From: Tragulus kanchil
Taxonomy: Eukaryota; Chordata; Mammalia; Artiodactyla; Tragulidae
Assembly (NCBI GenBank): GCA_022376925.1
Contig: JAIOJX010000004.1
Location: 5,394,001-5,458,000, forward strand
DNA: 64,000 nt
Reading direction: 5' to 3'
The notes under the pieces are model-generated. The model did not search any database. It saw nothing but the letters and a program-made list of their open reading frames with translations, and had not been told where the DNA came from. Position numbers and translations under genes: made by a program. Of the stretch, positions 58,566 to 64,000 are shown piece after piece; positions within the stretch are counted from its first letter, which is position 1, and each line of letters begins with the position of its first letter.

Positions 58566-58803
58566 GGGTCTTCCCTGGTGGTCCAGTGGGTAAGGACACC
58601 ACCTTGCAGTACAAGGGGCGCTGGTTCGATCCATGGCCTGGGAAGATCCCACGTGCTGCGGAGCGGCTGGACGGATGTGTCCAACTACTGAGCCGGAGCT
58701 CTGGAGCACATGCGCCCAGAGCCAGTGCTCTGCAGCGACAGAGGCCATGGAGATGGGAGGCCCACACAGGCCAAAGAACAAAGAAATAATTGAAAGACCA
58801 ATA
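58566..58803 (+). mobile_element. CHR-type SINE, interrupted in its tail by a second copy
   Basis: The head is 'ggtcttccctggtggtccag', with 'catgcgcccagagccagtgc' and 'gggaggcccacacaggccaa'. The tail 'gaaagaccaatagag' is cut at 58804 by the next SINE. Confidence 0.85.
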
Positions 58804-59160
58804 GAGGGTTTCCCTGGTGATCCAGTGGGTAAGGATACCGCCTTGCAGTGCAAGGGGCGCTGGTTTGATGCCTGGCCTGGGAAGATTCCACGTGCCGCGG
58901 AGCGGCTAGACCGATGTGTCCAACTACCAAGTTGGAGCTCTGCAGCACATGCGCCTGGAACTGGTTCTCTGAGACAAGAGAGGCCACTGTGATGGGAGGC
59001 CCACACAGGCCAAAGAATAAACATAAATAAATGAAAGATCAATAGAAGTGCCAAATAAACAATAATTTAAAAAAAGAAAGAAAGACCAATAGAAGTGGCA
59101 AATAAATAAACAATAATTTAAAAAAAGAAAGAAAGACCAATAAAAGTGGCAAAAAAAAGA
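58804..59160 (+). mobile_element. CHR-type SINE nested in the tail of the previous one
   Basis: The head is 'gggtttccctggtgatccag', with 'gctggtttgatgcctggcct' and 'gggaggcccacacaggccaa'. Three tail units of about 50 nt follow (59033-59158), each containing 'gaaaga' then 'caata-aagtg' type sequence. They are explained by the tail of this copy plus the resumed tail of the interrupted one. Confidence 0.8.
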
Positions 59161-59162
59161 AT

Positions 59163-59275
59163 GAAGGAATTCCCAGGCAGTCCAATGATTAAGACTCCGT
59201 ACTTTCACTGCTGAGCACACGGGCTTAATCCCTAGTCAGGAAACTGAGATCCAAAAAGCTATGTGGTGTGGCCAA
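59163..59275 (+). mobile_element. Older CHR-like SINE, sense
   Basis: 'ggaattcccaggcagtccaa', 'cacgggcttaatccctagtc' and 'aagctatgtggtgtggccaa' mark a diverged copy. Confidence 0.65.
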
Positions 59276-59294
59276 AATAATTTAAAATATAAAA

Positions 59295-61557
59295 TGAAAA
59301 TAAAAGGGACAGGAAGGAGTGTGTCTATTTATTGCTCCTTTTCGCCTAGAGTCTGATGAGTATCAAGACCACCCCTGATTTCCCTCGCCCCATCCTCTCC
59401 CAGCTCCTGGCCCATTCGTCCCATCCCACTACCTGTACCTGTGTCTTGGTTGATGCTAAAGGCTGCAAGGCTGGTGCCCGAGCGCAGGAAGTACTGGAGC
59501 TCCCCGTCCAAGCCACTGTCATCGTCGTGGGCAGTCACAACCATCACCGAGGTTCCTGAGGGGCTATTCTCCTGAACCTGGCCCTGGTACACGAAGGAGG
59601 CAAAGCGGGGTGGGTGGAGATTCTCATTCACATCCAGGACGGTCACTTCCACATGGCAGAGGGTCCTACGGGCCAGGGGCTTCCCACTGTCACTGACCCA
59701 CAGGCTCAGGTTGTACCCAACCCTCCTCTCAAAGTCCAGCTCTTTCTCCAGACTGAGTGCCCCGGTCATCACATTCACATGGAAGGTCCCATGGGCATCG
59801 TCCAACAGGACATACCGTACTTCTCCTGCGGGGCCCAGGTCAGGATCAGAGGCATCCAGAAAAGTTAGAATAGTCCCTGGGGGCAGGTCCTCTGGGACCC
59901 TGAGCCTGCGGAGGCCTGTGATGCACTGGGGAGAGTTGTCATTGGCATCTTCCAGTGTGATTATCAGGTCAGTGACAGAGAAGAGCTGGCGGCCCTTCCT
60001 AGGCTGGTCCCTGGCCTCCACCTTGAGTATATACTGAGGCTCTGATTCCCGGTCCAGGTGTCCTGTGACAACCAGCTCCCCCGTCAGGGGATGGAGGGAG
60101 AACTTCTCTGTGGGGCTTAGCAGCGTGTACCGAACCCTCCCATTGTCCTCCGAGTCCGCGTCTTTTGCTTTCAGCTCTGCAATGGTGGTGTCAACTTCTG
60201 TGTCCTCTGAGATGGTTACCTGGTACCCACCAGGAGGAAATCTGGGGGCGTGGTCATTCCAGTCTTCCACATTCACTGTCAGCAGTTTCCAGGAGGACTT
60301 CTGGGGAGTGCCCAGGTCATACACTGTCACGTTGAGGACGGAAACTGGTGGCCTCGTTAGGGGGTACAGTGAGCACCCTGTTTCCAGCTGAATGTCAAAG
60401 CAGGACTTCGACTGCCCAGGTCATCATGTCATGACGTGAAAATAAAAGGGACAGGAAGGAGTGTGTCTATTTATTGCTCCTTTTCGCCTAGAGTCTGATG
60501 AGTATCAAGACCACCCCTGATTTCCCTCGCCCCATCCTCTCCCAGCTCCTGGCCCATTCGTCCCATCCCACTACCTGTACCTGTGTCTTGGTTGATGCTA
60601 AAGGCTGCAAGGCTGGTGCCCGAGCGCAGGAAGTACTGGAGCTCCCCGTCCAAGCCACTGTCATCGTCGTGGGCAGTCACAACCATCACCGAGGTTCCTG
60701 AGGGGCTATTCTCCTGAACCTGGCCCTGGTACACGAAGGAGGCAAAGCGGGGTGGGTGGAGATTCTCATTCACATCCAGGACGGTCACTTCCACATGGCA
60801 GAGGGTCCTACGGGCCAGGGGCTTCCCACTGTCACTGACCCACAGGCTCAGGTTGTACCCAACCCTCCTCTCAAAGTCCAGCTCTTTCTCCAGACTGAGT
60901 GCCCCGGTCATCACATTCACATGGAAGGTCCCATGGGCATCGTCCAACAGGACATACCGTACTTCTCCTGCGGGGCCCAGGTCAGGATCAGAGGCATCCA
61001 GAAAAGTTAGAATAGTCCCTGGGGGCAGGTCCTCTGGGACCCTGAGCCTGCGGAGGCCTGTGATGCACTGGGGAGAGTTGTCATTGGCATCTTCCAGTGT
61101 GATTATCAGGTCAGTGACAGAGAAGAGCTGGCGGCCCTTCCTAGGCTGGTCCCTGGCCTCCACCTTGAGTATATACTGAGGCTCTGATTCCCGGTCCAGG
61201 TGTCCTGTGACAACCAGCTCCCCCGTCAGGGGATGGAGGGAGAACTTCTCTGTGGGGCTTAGCAGCGTGTACCGAACCCTCCCATTGTCCTCCGAGTCCG
61301 CGTCTTTTGCTTTCAGCTCTGCAATGGTGGTGTCAACTTCTGTGTCCTCTGAGATGGTTACCTGGTACCCACCAGGAGGAAATCTGGGGGCGTGGTCATT
61401 CCAGTCTTCCACATTCACTGTCAGCAGTTTCCAGGAGGACTTCTGGGGAGTGCCCAGGTCATACACTGTCACGTTGAGGACGTAGAAACTGGTGGCCTCG
61501 TAGTCCAAGGGGGCGGCTACAGTGAGCACCCCTGTTTCCAGCTGAATGTCAAAGCAA
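59295..61557. repeat. Tandem duplication 15 (offset 1,142 bp)
   Basis: Positions 59295-60436 recur at 60437-61557. From about 60339 to 60436 the left copy is degraded: it loses a block present at about 61503-61515 and ends in unmatched bases. It carries the 3' third of coding exon 1. Confidence 0.9.
59439..60410 (-). CDS. FAT2: FAT2 coding exon 1, 3' part only (left copy, degraded at its right end)
   Basis: It repeats the last third of exon 1 (compare 60581-61557), from [20 protein letters not shown] to INQDT, with the same donor. Right of about 60339 it no longer matches and the frame is lost. It cannot be a functional exon because it has no acceptor. Confidence 0.85.
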
Positions 61558-63446
61558 CCCTCCTCATTGCCGTCTGCAATCACATAGACAAGCTTGCCGT
61601 TAAAGCCAGTATCAGGGTCCATGGCTGCCAGGTGAGCTAGGGGTGTGTGGAGAGGAGCACTCTCAAGGATGTCAATGGACTGTGGGAAATGCTCCTCAAA
61701 CTGAGGGGTGTGATGATTGATCTGATATGCATTTAAGGAAGTGAAATCCTCATCATTGGACTCCTGATTCTGAAGCCCAACAGAGTGCAAGATGGTCTTT
61801 GTGAAATGGGTCAGTACCCCTGTTTTATCACACTTTACAGGGACCTCCAAATGAGGATCCTTCACCACAGTAACATTCAAAGTCATGGGCGAGGCATAGT
61901 TTTTCCCATCTGAGGCTGTAATTTTCAGGGAATAGTTGATGGGTTGACCAGTAGTATGGTTCCTAAAAGAGCGTTTGAGGGATATCACTCCAGAGAAATG
62001 ATTCAGATCAAAATACTCGAGCTCATTGCCTGACACAAACTCATATTTTAGGTTCAGGAGCTCATCCACATCTATAGCCGACACGGTCATTACTGATTTT
62101 CCTACCGGCCAGTCTTCGTGGATAGATCCGGTGCAATTGACTTCCTCAAACATGGGCTTGTTGTCATTCAAGTTCTTGAGCCTAAGAGAAACAGACACTT
62201 CTTTTTCCTGGCGAAATGGGGATCCCCAATCTGACGCACGTACCCGGAAAGTGTAAATTCTGTTCATGAGCTCATAGTCCATGGGTTTGGAAGTGGAGAT
62301 GATCCCCAGGTAAGGGTCGATAGAAAAGGGCACAGCGTTCGGGCGAACGATGGAGTAGGTGACAAGTCCATTCTCTCCATGATCCTGGTCTGTGGCGGTA
62401 ACAGTCAGAACACTGGTGCCCGGAGGGATGTTCTCATCAAAAGTGCCATCATAGGTGGATCTGTTGAACACGGGGGCATGGTTGTTACAGTCCCTGATGT
62501 CAATGACCACAGTGGTGGAGGCCAGGCCTGGTGATGTTCTGATGTGTAGCTGGTACTGGGTTTGGTCACGGAAGTCCAGGAGCTTTGTGGTGGTGATCAG
62601 CCCGGTGCGGGCATTCAGTTTAAATGCTGCACTTTCCGAGGATGGCTTTAGAATGTACTTCAGGTTGGGGAAGGCGTAGGTTACTTTCACCATCACCACG
62701 CGGCTGCCAGGGGGAGAAAACTCACTAAGCTGCACTCCGTACACAGCCTTCTCGAATCTGACGGCGGCCTGTTTGGAAGGGGGCAGGTGAAAGCCCCTGA
62801 TCTGGGAATAAAAGGGCGGTCTGCTCCCGCCCCTGGCCTGCAGGCTGAGGTTGAATCCGTGAGGGTGCTCCATCCAGTTGATGTCTTTGATGGAAACCAA
62901 ACTGAACTCACTGCTACGGGCGTAAGACTGGATGGCCTTGAAGTTCTTTCCAGGGTCACCACCAACAATTTCAAGTGAGTCCACGTCCACCCCTGAGCCG
63001 TTTGAATCCACCACCACAGTGGCATAGGTGGCATCCTCATTGCTGCCTGGTGCAGCCAAGACCACCGAGACGATGGCTGGGGGCTTCTTGGGGGCTGGCT
63101 CCACGTGGATGACGAGCGCAGCCAAGTTGCCAAACCCATTGCCCTCTGAGATCTTCCGCATGCGGTCCACGGCCAGTACCTGGAGCTCGTACTTCCCTCG
63201 CCAGGTGACGTTGAGCTTCCCAGCCAAGGTGACCACCCCACTGGTGGGGTGGATGGCAAACATCTCCGACCTTGTGTTAAAGGTGTAGTAGAACTCGGCG
63301 TTCTGGCCCAGGTCGGCATCCGTGGCGCTCACCTTGCAGATGGGGCTCTTGAGGGCATGTCCTCAGACATGGTGACTCTGTATGAAGGCGGGAGAAGAGG
63401 GGCTTCAGGTCATTCTGGTCCAGGATGTTGACCACCACACGGGTCA
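60581..63446 (-). CDS. FAT2: FAT2 coding exon 1 (main copy; 5' end missing)
   Basis: This large exon is open from 63332 down to its donor at 60580 (CACAG|GTACAG, phase 1). It encodes the first cadherin repeats, including [60 protein letters not shown] and [12 protein letters not shown]. Right of 63332 the homology continues as [19 protein letters not shown], but two 1-nt deletions in C runs (63351-63355 and 63390-63392 on plus) break the frame. At 63447 the sequence jumps back to an internal copy. The signal peptide and about 130 N-terminal residues are therefore not in the window. A second possible donor, GTAGTG, lies 6 nt further on. Confidence 0.96.
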
Positions 63447-64000
63447 GCGAACGATGGAGTAGGTGACAAGTCCATTCTCTCCATGATCCTGGTCTGTGGC
63501 GGTAACAGTCAGAACACTGGGGCCCGGAGGGATGTTCTCATCAAAAGTGCCATCATAGGTGGATCTGTTGAACACGGGGGCATGGTTGTTACAGTCCCTG
63601 ATGTCAATGACCACAGTGGTGGAGGCCAGGCCTGGTGATGTTCTGATGTGTAGCTGGTACTGGGTTTGGTCACGGAAGTCCAGGAGCTTTGTGGTGGTGA
63701 TCAGCCCGGTGCGGGCATTCAGTTTAAATGCTGCACTTTCCGAGGATGGCTTTAGAATGTACTTCAGGTTGGGGAAGGCGTAGGTTACTTTCACCATCAC
63801 CACGCGGCTGCCAGGGGGAGAAAACTCACTAAGCTGCACTCCGTACACAGCCTTCTCGAATCTGACGGCGGCCTGTTTGGAAGGGGGCAGGTGAAAGCCC
63901 CTGATCTGGGAATAAAAGGGCGGTCTGCTCCCGCCCCTGGCCTGCAGGCTGAGGTTGAATCCGTGAGGGTGCTCCATCCAGTTGATGTCTTTGATGGAAA
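62343..64000. repeat. Tandem duplication 16 (offset 1,104 bp, cut by the window edge)
   Basis: Positions 62343-63446 begin to recur at 63447; 554 nt of the right copy is visible. One substitution near 63520 changes PGTSVL to PGPSVL. The join lies inside coding exon 1. Confidence 0.9.
63447..64000 (-). CDS. FAT2: FAT2 coding exon 1, second internal copy (partial)
   Basis: It repeats 62343-62896 of exon 1, from [20 protein letters not shown] to [17 protein letters not shown], in frame. It should be followed, right of the window, by the remaining 5' part of exon 1. Confidence 0.85.

Noticed and set aside
59439..60410. A FAT2-related processed pseudogene beside the gene
   Set aside because: It matches exon 1 and its adjoining intron without splicing and ends at an assembly-type join.
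6246..64000. CRISPR array or other regularly spaced repeat system
   Set aside because: The regular 1.1-kb direct repeats are long unique blocks copied once, not short repeats with spacers, and the DNA is mammalian.

Overview
This is nuclear DNA from a ruminant mammal. It has Bov-B (RTE), Bov-A/Bov-tA and CHR-type tRNA-derived SINEs, together with L1, L2, MIR and LTR remnants. The only host gene I can support is on the minus strand: FAT2 (protocadherin Fat 2), a giant atypical cadherin. Coding exons 1 to 18 (my numbering, counted from the first coding exon) run right to left. They cover about 3,640 of roughly 4,350 residues: nearly all the extracellular cadherin repeats plus the membrane-side linker. 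The signal peptide and about the first 130 residues lie beyond the right edge. The LamG, EGF, transmembrane and cytoplasmic parts lie beyond the left edge. All exon edges have AG/GT sites on the minus strand and mutually compatible phases.

Layout, left to right: exon 18 (223-1030); introns with L2, MIR and LTR remnants; exons 17, 16, 15 and 14 (4987-12118, the last three present twice); a 5'-truncated L1 nested in an older repeat (12765-17814); exon 13 (18457-18840); Bov-B and exon 12 (twice), then a solo LTR; exons 11 and 10; the 4,059-nt exon 9 (29705-33763); a SINE-rich intron; exons 8 to 2 (38554-57345, with exons 6, 5 and 3 present twice); a SINE cluster; and exon 1 (60581-63446), with partial extra copies on both sides.

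The most striking structure is not a gene. Sixteen direct tandem duplications are scattered through the window, each with an offset of 1,066 to 1,155 bp. In many of them the right end of the left copy is degraded or followed by filler just before the join, while the right copy begins cleanly. Four of the seven exons duplicated in full would break the FAT2 frame if both copies were used. The best explanation is unmerged overlaps of about 1.1 kb between neighbouring contigs, not biology. About 17 kb of the 64 kb is redundant, so the true locus here is about 47 kb. Two 1-nt losses in C runs of exon 1 also look like sequencing errors.

I looked for an undescribed biological system and found none. 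The other points of interest are nested retrotransposons with clear target-site duplications, a CHR-type SINE subfamily that may be lineage-specific, a 41-nt exon fragment inside an intron, and a few unusual sequence tracts.
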